Of a stretch of 64,000 bases of DNA, positions 55,584 through 64,000 are shown piece after piece. Within the stretch, counting starts at the first letter, position 1, and each line of letters starts with the position of its first letter. A model generated the notes under the pieces. The model was not told where the DNA came from. It saw only the letters and a list, made by a program, of their open reading frames with translations, and did not search any database. Made by a program: the position numbers and the translations under genes. This stretch comes from CAWBOY01 sp963790585 (GTDB lineage Bacteria; Planctomycetota; Planctomycetia; Gemmatales; Gemmataceae): the NCBI GenBank assembly GCA_963790585.1, contig CAWBOY010000006.1, positions 930,001-994,000 on the forward strand, given 5' to 3'.

Positions 55584-55984
55584 GATCAGTCATAACTTTC
55601 TGTGAGGGACACGATAATAACTGAAACGCTCTCAAATGAGCCGTAACTGCTTAATCAGTCCGAAGAAATTCTCGAAAAGGCCCTTGCTAGAAGAAAAGGC
55701 CAAGGGAGATGTAATCGAGGACCGGTGCTGGCGACAGTAACCCCTGCGGAAATGAGTGTCAAGCAATAAATATCGATTCGATGAGTTTATAGACCTATAG
55801 CGTGTTTTCCAGCTTTGCTCAGTGCGTGCGGGGATACTTCAAGGGGGCGAAAAAAAGTGCCAGGATTCCTGATACCTTTTCTGGTCGCTCCGGCGATGTT
55901 CAAGTCTTTCCAGTCAAACTCGTTTTCGACACCTCAGTTTTGTAAGTTCTTTCCCCGCAAGGCGTTATGATTTCGTGTGGCCGC
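55584..55984. other. Gene-free region with degenerate REP-like motif
   Basis: No gene. At 55850-55882 AAAAAAGTGCCAGGATTCCTG followed by ATACCTTTT forms a degenerate short palindrome, similar in style to P7 and P8. The rest shows nothing recognisable. Confidence 0.4.
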
Positions 55985-57844
55985 GTTGGCACTACGGTTC
56001 GCTCCTGCGGAGCCCTACTGATTTCCAAAGCCAAGGCGCACGCCCGCCGCCTATTCCGGCATGCCGCCTTCCTGCACCGTCGGCGGCGCCGCTACGCCGA
56101 CCGCCTGGAATACGTGGCCGGCCGTCCCTTGCAGTTCGCTACGCAGGAGGAACTTTTTGCCATCCCGAGCCACCTCCACATATTGCACACGCTCCAAATC
56201 GCGTAGAATATTCGCCCATTCCAATTTCTTGCCACGCTTGGCCAAGCGCGATTCCAATTCTTGCTTCAACACCAATGCCAAAAATGAGCAGAAGACGTGC
56301 CCTCGGATGGTCTCGTCGCAATGATGGAAAATCGGCCGCGTTTCCAATAATGTTTTGCAATTGCGGAACCATTGTTCCACCATCCACAACTTCTTGTATT
56401 GACAGGCCACCGCCGCCGCCGATAACTTCGTATTTGTACGTAACACCCACACACCGTCGTATTTCGCCTCGGCCTTGAGTTTCTCTTCGTCGATCGTGAA
56501 ATGACGGCCCGGCTCCGCCTTCAGATAACGGCGATATCCTGTGTTGCCCACAAACGACTTGTCGCCCTGTTTGAGTTTCTCACGTAGCGATGCCACGATA
56601 CGTTCCCGTTGCTGACGGTCATGATCGGCCTGCTCTTCGTTCACACACACCACATAGCGCCGCTTCTCCACCTCCACATCCTTGACGCGAAGCGGTGCTG
56701 GATCATCCGAGGTCTCGCGTGGGCCAAACACCTCCTGGTACGACCCAGCGTCTGACAGCACGATGTCACTGACCTCCTTCTGCCGACGCATGCGTGCCCC
56801 AAGGATGAAAGGGCGGTTCGTATCTTCCAATTCACCGACCACTTCCCGACTGATCATGCCGCGGTCGGCGACGACACAGGCCTGTCGAATGTGAAAGCGC
56901 ATACGCAGCCGATCCACAATGGCGATGAGGGTGTTCACGTCGGAAGTGTTGCCTGGCCAAATCTCACAGCAAATGGGCCGACCTTCGTTGTCCAGCACCG
57001 CGCCCACCACCAGTTGGTGCAAGTCGGGACGATGATCTTTGCTGTACCCGTGTTGTCCGAGTAGGTCTCCGCCTTCGCCTTCGAAGTACAGCGAGGTGGT
57101 GTCAAAGAACACCATGTCCAGATTGGTGAATAGGTCGCGTCGGCGTTCGTACAGATTTTCTTCGATCAGGTCTTTGATGCAGCGCGGCACGAGTTTACTG
57201 GAGACTGTTTGCTGACTTTCAGGAAGTGTTTCGCCGAGCCAAGCCATGGCTCGATAGAGGTGGTGGAGCTGGAGTTCCTTGTTGTGATCTTTGCCATTGA
57301 GTCCGGGTACGAGATAGTCCTGCTTCCATGCCATACAGGCCCTGTCGCTGCGAAAACCGTAGCCACCGGTGCCACAGAGTCGATGCAGGACCGTAAGAAA
57401 TACGGCCCGTTCCACATCGAATTCGAAACAGCGGTGTTCGAGCAGTCGGCGCACGACCTCCTGACAACCAGTCTCTTTCCAGAGGCGTTCGAAGACGAGG
57501 GTCGGACCGATGCGTTTGGTGTTGACAGCAGGTGCTTGTCCCTCTTTGTAGGCGGTCAGAAGCATGGAGTGCTGGGCGAAGCGAGCGCCGGAGGCGAGGA
57601 GGCTGTCGAGTTTGCCGTCCTTTTGGAGTTCATCGAGTCGGCCGAGAGTATGGAGGACGCGTTGTTGGACGCGGCCGTCCTGTCGAGAGTTTTCGACGAT
57701 TTGGAGGTACTGGTGGGCCTTGGATTTTTTGATGCGGAAAAACAAGGGTGCGTCTCCAGCAGGAAAGCGACACCACAATTTAACTGCAAATCTGACATAA
57801 ATCAAGCTATTTCAGCGGCAATAAACTAGTTTTGTTGGCACTAC
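55985..57844 (-). mobile_element. IS1634-like element (ends uncertain)
   Basis: A transposase gene framed by GTTGGCACTAC at 55985-55995 and again at 57834-57844 in the same orientation. Inverted repeats would be expected instead, so these may be target-related or the left end may be altered. Boundaries are therefore provisional. Confidence 0.6.
56051..57805 (-). CDS. IS1634 family transposase
   Basis: 584-codon frame; the first ~25 residues may be untranslated, with FFRIKKSKAHQYLQIVENSR as the typical N-terminus. IS4-superfamily DDE core: MVFFDTTSLYFEGEGGDLLGQHGYSKDHRPDLHQLVVG (first Asp), ACVVADRGMISREVV (second Asp), and YKKLWMVEQWFRNCKTLLETRPIFH (Glu in the Y-E-like motif). Intact length and motifs suggest it may be active. 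Confidence 0.9.
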   Translation of the reverse strand: MIYVRFAVKLWCRFPAGDAPLFFRIKKSKAHQYLQIVENSRQDGRVQQRVLHTLGRLDELQKDGKLDSLLASGARFAQHSMLLTAYKEGQAPAVNTKRIGPTLVFERLWKETGCQEVVRRLLEHRCFEFDVERAVFLTVLHRLCGTGGYGFRSDRACMAWKQDYLVPGLNGKDHNKELQLHHLYRAMAWLGETLPESQQTVSSKLVPRCIKDLIEENLYERRRDLFTNLDMVFFDTTSLYFEGEGGDLLGQHGYSKDHRPDLHQLVVGAVLDNEGRPICCEIWPGNTSDVNTLIAIVDRLRMRFHIRQACVVADRGMISREVVGELEDTNRPFILGARMRRQKEVSDIVLSDAGSYQEVFGPRETSDDPAPLRVKDVEVEKRRYVVCVNEEQADHDRQQRERIVASLREKLKQGDKSFVGNTGYRRYLKAEPGRHFTIDEEKLKAEAKYDGVWVLRTNTKLSAAAVACQYKKLWMVEQWFRNCKTLLETRPIFHHCDETIRGHVFCSFLALVLKQELESRLAKRGKKLEWANILRDLERVQYVEVARDGKKFLLRSELQGTAGHVFQAVGVAAPPTVQEGGMPE

Positions 57845-57917
57845 ATTTTCGAGCGGGCGAATCAATAAACGCGAAAAACACGAGGATTTCGCAAGTTGAG
57901 CGGCTATTTTTCGAGTG

Positions 57918-58329
57918 TTACTGTTGAAAACGAGTCAAAGATTCCCAAATGATGCGCCGTTTTCCTTTGCCGAACGGCACGATTGTAAAGCCGCGGAGTT
58001 GTATAGACTGAAGTCCCACAACTTTGCAAACCATTTCGGGTTCTTCAGTGAAAATGTGAATCAGTCGACGGGACGCCCTGGATGGCACGCGAACGCCTTG
58101 CTCCCAGCTTTGCACGGTTTTTGCCGAGACATACAAGACTTCGGCGAAAACCGAATGCGACATTTTTGCTTGTTCCCGCAGCGCCACAAGCGTTGCGGCA
58201 TCGATTTCCGGCGGGGCTTCGGGAACCTCGGTGGTCTTTAGTGTAAGTTCGCCCTTCGCATTAGCTATCCCCCTCTTCCAGTCCGACCTTGAGCCGCTCG
58301 AAAAACGGCTTGCGCAATTTCGCGCCCAT
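57918..58329 (-). CDS. HigA-like antitoxin with XRE domain, frameshifted
   Basis: From ATG 58329: MGAKLRKPFFERLKVGLEEG, then a G5 run near 58270 shifts the frame; corrected it continues ELTLKTTEVPEAPPEIDAATLVALREQAKMSHSVFAEVLYVSAKTVQSWEQG, a helix-turn-helix of HigA/MqsA-like antitoxins. The first frame stops a few codons later. The extra tail after IFTEEPEMV (QLRGFTIVPFGKGKRR) is unusual. Start overlaps the stop of the toxin remnant (TAATG). Confidence 0.75.
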
Positions 58330-58500
58330 TAGCTATTCTCCTGTAGCCAGCGATGATACGACGCAGTCGCTTCTTTCTTGAGCCGTTCGGCCAATTGCCG
58401 CAGCAGCTTCTTCTCGTCCACCGAGAGATCGTCTTTTTCGTCCTTACCGTAAATATCGAGAAGATAAAACCGTTTGGCCGGGCCGCACACATGCAGAAAA
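58328..58500 (-). pseudogene. RelE/HigB-like toxin, C-terminal remnant
   Basis: The frame reads LTDFLHVCGPAKRFYLLDIYGKDEKDDLSVDEKKLLRQLAERLKKEA, the second half of RelE/HigB toxins (FYLLDIYGKDEK is the hallmark strand). The N-terminal half, including the RKVRW-type part, is not present upstream, so the toxin is inactive while the antitoxin is nearly complete. Confidence 0.75.
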
Positions 58501-58682
58501 TCCGTCAATTCATGTTGCGCCTGCGTCTTTTCTTTGGAGCGTTCCTGACACCATTTCTAGTCCGGCTGCATCGTGTCGCACCCGAATTCAAATCTCAGTA
58601 GCCAGCTCACGCAAGATGATCCGCCGACGCGGGAAGGGCGTCAAACGCGTGGCCGGCCTGCTGCAGCACCTCGTTCGGCCTT

Positions 58683-60002
58683 CTAACCCTGAATGTCGCC
58701 TTTAATCTCAATCGCTTTATTGGATGTCCTGTCGTAAAGCCTGTCGCCAAAACGTGCCCGGATCGCCTGCATACCGTTCGCTGTGAAGCGATTGCCGTCT
58801 TCTATTTTGAGTCCGCCTTGCTTCAGGCGTTCAAGGTAGGGGCTGGCGACGAGAGCCTGCGCTCCCTCATCCGTCAGATCGTTGTACGTCAGATCCAGGT
58901 TTTCCAGAGTAGCCAGGACGGGTGAGCGAGCCAGGGCCTTGGCTCCTTCGTCCCAGATCCAGCAGGCGTATAGCCGGAGGCCTTTCGACAGACGCAGATA
59001 AGGGGACCCGGCCAGGGCTCGGGCACCCTCTGGACCAATATCTCCGGGAATTTCCAGGTACGTCAGTCCTGCCAGATTGGGGGCCTGGGCAAGGGCTTCC
59101 GCACCGAGTGCTTCGATCCAGTCATGGATTCTCAATTCCCGGAGGTGAGTCAGGTACGGCGATCGGCCCAGCGCCACGCCAATAGCGGGGCCAAGTTTGT
59201 GCGGCCAATCTTCGCCGAGAAACAGATCCTCCAGTCCAGCGAGATTCACCGAAGCTGCCAGCGCCTCGATCCCGGCCGGACCAATGTTGTTCAGGTCGAT
59301 GCGCAGATTGCGCAGCGCTGCCAGGTACGGCGAGGCGGCCAGGGCGACCATCCCTTCATCGCCGATGTAATTGTCGAGCAGATTCAGGTGGGTCAGTGAC
59401 GCCAGGTGTGGGCAGTCGGCCAGCGCCTTCGCTCCGCGTGGCCCAAGCTGGCAAGTAACCAGGTCCAGGCGGCGCAAACGCGGGCAGTGAGGTGACGCGA
59501 GTACCGCTTGAAGGTCATCATTGAACCGATGCTCGCGATCGCCGTCGCGGATTCCCCAGTTTGGGTCATCGTAGACGTTGAGTTCCGTGAACCGGGCGAG
59601 GACGGGCACCTCAGCGAGAATGTCGAAGCCATCGGCGTTTTCAAACACGACGCGATGCACCGAGCCCATGTCGCCAATGCGGCTGGCATGGCGATGAAAT
59701 GCAGCAGGGGTATCGGGGTAGACCGAGCAGACCAGGCCACGCTCGAAACTTCCCCAGGAGATTCCTTCCAACTGGGGCAAGGTTTTCTCGCAGGCTGCCT
59801 CCAATTGCTCGTCCTCGACCTGCAAGGCGGTGGCCTCGTCCGTGTTGTCCGGCAGGTGTGCCAGTTCGATCTGCACGCGGATCAATTGCGCCTTATTGCG
59901 CTGGCCGTGTTCCTCCAGCCAGTCGGCGTAAACCAGCCGCGGCTGATCGTTGTCGGGGTCAGCGTTAATGGTTGATAGCAGCGCTTGCTCATCGATCATG
60001 GA
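58683..60002 (-). CDS. TIGR02996 leader plus leucine-rich repeat protein
   Basis: About 440 residues. The first 45 read EQALLSTINADPDNDQPRLVYADWLEEHGQ, the TIGR02996 repeat-companion domain found in Gemmata-like genomes. From residue ~170 to the end run about nine leucine-rich repeats of the ribonuclease-inhibitor type (LNLLDNYIGDEGMVALAASPYL, LDLTYNDLTDEGAQALVASPYL). No signal peptide, so probably cytoplasmic and protein-binding. Start at MIDEQ (59999) is as plausible as MRQSMIDEQ. Confidence 0.88.
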   Translation of the reverse strand, partial: SMIDEQALLSTINADPDNDQPRLVYADWLEEHGQRNKAQLIRVQIELAHLPDNTDEATALQVEDEQLEAACEKTLPQLEGISWGSFERGLVCSVYPDTPAAFHRHASRIGDMGSVHRVVFENADGFDILAEVPVLARFTELNVYDDPNWGIRDGDREHRFNDDLQAVLASPHCPRLRRLDLVTCQLGPRGAKALADCPHLASLTHLNLLDNYIGDEGMVALAASPYLAALRNLRIDLNNIGPAGIEALAASVNLAGLEDLFLGEDWPHKLGPAIGVALGRSPYLTHLRELRIHDWIEALGAEALAQAPNLAGLTYLEIPGDIGPEGARALAGSPYLRLSKGLRLYACWIWDEGAKALARSPVLATLENLDLTYNDLTDEGAQALVASPYLERLKQGGLKIEDGNRFTANGMQAIRARFGDRLYDRTSNKAIEIKGDIQG

Positions 60003-60216
60003 TTGTCTCAATTCAAGACCATCATTCTGGTCTGATTGGGTTTCGCCGCGTGCATCTTCTAGCTCCTTTTCTTGCAGTTTAGCACTAGCAAAATGCCGCG
60101 ATAGGCAAATTCGGAGGTTCTTGCAGCACTTGGCGATGACGACGGGTTTCCTTACGGAGAGACGTCTCCTTTTGTTTGCTCATGGAAAAATCGTTGACTC
60201 TCTGTTTGAACCTGCG

Positions 60217-60341
60217 GAGGGGGGTACCCATCGAATATTTTGGCGCGACGGTCTCAGGCGTGGTGTAAAGGCAATGCTGATAATTGGTTCTGTCGCCGGA
60301 CCGTCGCGCCAACTTCAGTGTCATTTTTGGCGCGACGGTCG
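60217..60341. repeat. Interspersed palindromic repeat, family P2, copy 2
   Basis: Begins GAGGGGGGTACC, with TTGGCGCGACGGTC, the core TGTAAAGGCAATGCTGATAAT, GACCGTCGCGCCAA and a final TTTTTGGCGCGACGGTCG. Matches copy 1 at 39774-39897 in order and spacing. Remaining bases between 60012 and 60379 show no gene. Confidence 0.8.
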
Positions 60342-60379
60342 TGTGGATGGTGAATCGAGGTAAGGACGCGGGTTTCTTT

Positions 60380-61477
60380 TCACTCCGGCGGTGTCCAGGC
60401 TTGGCCGATCAGCGGCAACCCTAGCCGCCCTGTTTTCGGCGACTTGGCGCAGGAAAAGGGTAAAGACGTCAGATGCTTCGAGAGGACGTACCAACAGAAG
60501 TAACAATGATTCGTCGTCGCTCCGGGCAGGGCATCGGGGTCGCGGGCCAATATCTCATTGCGAATCGCGGTTAGGCCTTCGCGGAAGACTTTGCCGACGT
60601 AGGGATGTTCGCGGCCGTTGCGGATGATCTCTTTTACGGAGTCTTTATAGATGTTTCCAATCGTTAGCTGATCGAGGTCGGAGGCGAAGCCGCAGCAGGG
60701 TTTGACTTCGCCGCGCGGCGTGACGATGAGCGCCTGGCCGGGGCCTTCGCAGTAATCCTCTTCGAACCAGGCGCCGTCCCAGGCGCCAGTGAAGCGCTCG
60801 GCTCGCTCGAGCGGGGCGAGGTGGTTCCAGTTGAGAGTGATCGTCAAATCGGCCGCGACCAGCAGATAACGGCCGAGCATTTTGGACCATTCGACGACGG
60901 CGTCGAGCTCCTTGGCCAGGGCGTGGACCGGTTCCAGGCCCAAATCGGGATGCCGGCTGGCATACGATAGGCCGACGATGCTGTCGCGTCGATAGACTTT
61001 GCGGGCGATGCGGCAGAACTCCGCGGCCTTGGCGGTGTGGACGCCATGAAACTTGTCGACGCTCAGGCCGAGCTTACCGGTGAAGCCGACATCGCGCAGC
61101 GTGGTCAGGATGCCTTCCAGATGATCGGCGTTCTCATGCCAGACGCCGTTGGACATCACTTTATCGAAGCGGAAGCCAAGCTCGGCCGCGCGGCGGCACA
61201 GTTCGTGCAGAAACTCGGGATAGAGAAACGGTTCCCCGCCCGTGAAGGCAAGGATGCTGATTCCTTGAGCATGGGCGTCCTCAAGGAAGCGCACCGCCGT
61301 CGGAATATCGAGGCGATCGGTCCATTCGATCGGCACGCAGCAATGCGGACAGGTGAGGTTGCATTGGTAGGTCCCGGCGAAGGACAGGTAGTTCGGGCGA
61401 AAAATGTGACTGAGGTCCGCAACGGCGCGGATCTCGCCACGCGGGTTCGATGTCGGTGCTGTTTCACGTTGCTGCAT
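60380..61477 (-). CDS. Radical SAM protein with C-terminal cysteine-rich (SPASM-like) domain
   Basis: 365 residues. YLSFAGTYQCNLTCPHCCVP holds the CxxxCxxC for the 4Fe-4S cluster that cleaves SAM, followed by ILAFTGGEPFLYPEFL (GGE motif). The C-terminal part CEGPGQALIVTPRGEVKPCCGFASDLDQLTIGNIYKDS, then NHCYFCWY, provides extra cysteines as in SPASM/twitch enzymes. Substrate unknown; no peptide or maturase partner is adjacent. Intact. Confidence 0.88.
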   Translation of the reverse strand: MQQRETAPTSNPRGEIRAVADLSHIFRPNYLSFAGTYQCNLTCPHCCVPIEWTDRLDIPTAVRFLEDAHAQGISILAFTGGEPFLYPEFLHELCRRAAELGFRFDKVMSNGVWHENADHLEGILTTLRDVGFTGKLGLSVDKFHGVHTAKAAEFCRIARKVYRRDSIVGLSYASRHPDLGLEPVHALAKELDAVVEWSKMLGRYLLVAADLTITLNWNHLAPLERAERFTGAWDGAWFEEDYCEGPGQALIVTPRGEVKPCCGFASDLDQLTIGNIYKDSVKEIIRNGREHPYVGKVFREGLTAIRNEILARDPDALPGATTNHCYFCWYVLSKHLTSLPFSCAKSPKTGRLGLPLIGQAWTPPE

Positions 61478-61689
61478 GGGTCACATTCACCGCCAGAGAC
61501 GAGTCAAGGGTATGATGGAATTGTATGGGACGTTAAGTTCGATCTTGGCGGTCGTCTTTGCTTACGGTGGTAATGCGGGATAGCGGCCGCGATTTGTGCT
61601 TGTCAGTCCGGCCCGGGCTATGAGACAATCCTTTGTCCATCTTGCAGTTAATGCGCTCATTTAAGCTCAGAGCAGAAGGAAGCACTCCT

Positions 61690-64000
61690 ATGTCGCGGAG
61701 TTCAATGAAGGCCGGCCTTCTCGCGTTGCTAACCGTGACCCTTGTGAGTGTGACACTTTTGCCCAGAGTTCGAGGGCAGGCCAAAATGGCCATCGCGCCG
61801 CCGATTGCAGCGCCAGGTCCAGCGACTGACGATGCGGCCAAAGCCGCCAAGGACAAAGCAGACAAAGAGAAGAATAACAACGACTTCTCCGATGCCTTGA
61901 CTCTGCCAAACGATAGCAAAATCAAGCGGAAGCTTGAAGCCTGCATCCAATATGTCGAACGTGAGAATTGGGGCATCGCGGTTGAGAATCTGCAGCAGCT
62001 CGTCGAGCAAGATACCGATGTGTTTGCCGATATTCTCCGCAAAGGGGTCGATGGGCGATCGAATTTTGTCTGGGTCAGCGTTCAAAGTGAGGCGGATCGG
62101 CTTCTTGGCGTGTTGCCGCCTAAGGGGCGCGATGAATATCGGGCCAAGAATTCAGGCAAGGCGGCTGCGCTCCTGGCCGAGGCCCGCGAGAAGAACGATC
62201 TCGAATTGGTGCGCAAGGTGGTTCGCTGGTATCGTCACACGGCGGCGGGCCTCGAAGCGGCCACGTTGCTGGCGACCTGGAAGCTCGATCGCGGTCGGAC
62301 GGCCGACGCGGCACGTGAGTTTGAAAATATCCTCGATCAAGAAGGCTGGGACAAGGTCGAACCGGTCGAGACCTTGTTCAAAGCGTCGCTTGCCTTTCAA
62401 CAAGCCGCCAACGAAGGGATCGACCGCGATTATTTCCTGGCCAAAGAAGCCCAGGTCTGGGACGTCGTCGAAGCACGAAAAACCAAGACAATCAAGGTCA
62501 GCGGTGAAGAACGGCCCGTCGCCGAGCTGCGGGAATATGTGACCAAGCTGCCCGTCGACTATTCGCCGACATCGACGCGGCGCGATCATTTATACTTCGG
62601 CGAAACTCCGAGTCGCACAGGCCAAGGTTTGGGCGGACCCGCCTATCTGGAAAAACTCTGGGCGCAGGATCTCAACGTCTACACCGAAGGCCGCGACATC
62701 ATCATCAAGCGCGTTCTCGAGCAGATCAAAACGAAGAATCAGCCTCTGATAACTCCCTATCAGCCAGTGGCCGTCATTGGCACGGTCAAAGGTGAAAAAG
62801 TGCCGCTCGTCATCTATCGTGGCTATGCCGGCCTGCAAGCTGCCAACATGAAGCGTGGCGGCAAAGTCGAATGGGATTCGCCCTCGCCGTTGTCGATCGA
62901 TCAGATGGCGAAACCTGTCAAGGACGGCGGCGAAGCAGGCTTTACCCAGGCGCAAGAAAGCTTTCTGCAGTTCTATTTCGACAACGAGCTAAAACGCCCG
63001 AATCTCATTCTCGAAAATTCCGCTGTCGGCACTATCACGACCGATGGCACCTACATCTACATGGTCGAGGACTTTCAGGTCCCGCCTCGGCCGCGGGTCC
63101 TGCAGGATGACAATTGGGGCGGCGGCCGAATGCCTGTCGTTCGTCACGCTCAGAAGGTCGAAGATGCGCTGCTCGGCAATCAGCTCCAGGCCATCGACGC
63201 CTCGACGGGCAAGCTCAACTGGCGGCTCGGCGGCATTGCGGCGGAAATGAAAGATCCCTCGAAGGACTTGCCCGAGACCTATTTCCTCGGGCCGCCTTTG
63301 CCCCTCGAAAACAAGCTTTATTGCCTCATCGAGAAGAGCAAGGAATTGCGACTGCTGACTCTCGAGCCTTACACTTACAAAAAAGACGGCGACGAACGCA
63401 CGCATCATGCCGTGCGCATCCTCTCCTCGCAACTCCTGGCGACGGTAAAGTTCCCGATTATCGAAGACGTCATGCGTCGGCGCAGGCCAGTCAATTGGCT
63501 TATGGCGAGGGCATCTTGATCTGTCCGACCAATGCCGGAGCGCTGATGGCGTTCAATCTGCGCACCAATCGCTTGCTTTGGGCCTATGCCTATCGGGCGC
63601 GAGAGGAAAACAAAGAGGAATGGGACATCGGCATGGGCATGAATGGCCGCATGCCTGCCGGTTGGGTTCGCGGCCCCGATGGCACGGCTCGGCCGCCGCT
63701 CGTCACAGGCAACCAAATGCCTCAGTGGAAGATGACGCCTCCCGTCATTCAAGACGGCAAGGTGATCTTCACAGCGCCCGATTCGCGCTCAATCACATGC
63801 CTCGATCTCAAGGAGGGAACCCGGCTGTGGTCGCGCGTTCGCTCGGACGATGAACTTTACATGGGCGGTGTTTATCAAGGAAAAGCGATCGTCGTCGGGC
63901 GGCGCAATGTTCGTGGCCTCGACCTCAAGACGGGTCAAATTGCCTGGAGTGCGGAAGTCGGCCTACCGTCGGGCACCGGAGCGGCGAGTAATGACATCTA
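61690..64000 (+). CDS. Exported PQQ-repeat (beta-propeller) protein, frameshifted, runs off the end
   Basis: ATG 61690 with AGGAAG upstream. Signal peptide (MKAGLLALLTVTLVSVTLLPRVRG), then a helical domain rich in TPR-like pairs (CIQYVERENWGIAVENLQQLVEQD, ETLFKASLAFQQAAN), then propeller strands (YGLPVVIYRGYAGLQAANM, LQAIDASTGKLNWRLGG). Near 63475 one G is missing and the frame changes from the stop at 63519 to ASQLAYGEGILICPTNAGALMAFNLRTNRLLWAY and further PQQ repeats (ITCLDLKEGTRLWSR, RGLDLKTGQIAWSAE) up to the window end. A planctomycete periplasmic protein of unknown role. Confidence 0.85.

Noticed and set aside
60085..60324. 79-codon minus-strand frame near the radical SAM gene
   Set aside because: Its similarity to the 39512-40030 frame (YQHCLY-TTPETV) comes from the shared P2 repeat; no separate protein evidence.

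Overview
The window reads as a chromosomal piece of a planctomycete, most likely of the Gemmataceae. The evidence is a DUF1559 prepilin-like protein with the FTLIELLVVIAI start, a TIGR02996 leader fused to leucine-rich repeats, a Ser/Thr kinase of planctomycete layout paired with an ECF sigma factor, a PQQ-repeat protein, and many nested-palindrome intergenic repeats. I saw no rRNA, tRNA or CRISPR.

Positions 1-25457 (all on the minus strand, transcribed from right to left) form one exopolysaccharide/O-antigen locus. It opens with a NusG/RfaH/UpxY-type antiterminator (24873-25457) and a structured leader with a plausible promoter. Then follow a WecA/TagO-type initiating transferase, five group-1 glycosyltransferases, four acyltransferase-3 membrane proteins, an O-antigen polymerase/ligase, and a six-gene sugar-nucleotide cassette (HAD, GDPD-like, two nucleotidyltransferases, cupin, ManA). 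It closes with a Wzm/Wzt ABC exporter, an FkbM methyltransferase, an SDR epimerase and a WavE-like protein. One acyltransferase is split by an IS630 element; removing the element plus one TA copy restores the reading frame.

Positions 26143-30982 hold a small c-type cytochrome, an unknown protein, a membrane Ser/Thr kinase and an ECF sigma factor. Positions 31.7-38.2 kb are a polymorphic-toxin island: a Hint-toxin fragment with a candidate immunity gene, a second identical IS630 copy, and a decayed Rhs/YD-repeat protein. The Rhs protein ends in an ADP-ribosyltransferase-like toxin domain and is followed by a candidate immunity gene and a small protein that shares the toxin's C-terminal tail motif. 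Positions 38.3-39.5 kb carry remnants (XRE regulator, CHC2 zinc finger, AAA ATPase) of a transposon or plasmid.

Positions 40-64 kb are mostly housekeeping and lineage-specific genes: homoserine dehydrogenase, gyrA, an MBL-fold hydrolase, an RdgC-like protein, an ECF sigma module, esterases, DUF1559, an IS1634 element, a decayed HigBA-like pair, a radical SAM protein and a PQQ protein that runs off the right end. A YcxB-like gene is broken by a 99-bp MITE with a TTA duplication, and excision in silico restores the frame.

Many genes, including the essential gyrA, contain single-base indels that break otherwise well-conserved frames. The simplest reading is uncorrected assembly error, so frameshift calls should not be taken as biological until checked against reads. 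Several families of nested inverted repeats sit between genes, two of them in two copies.
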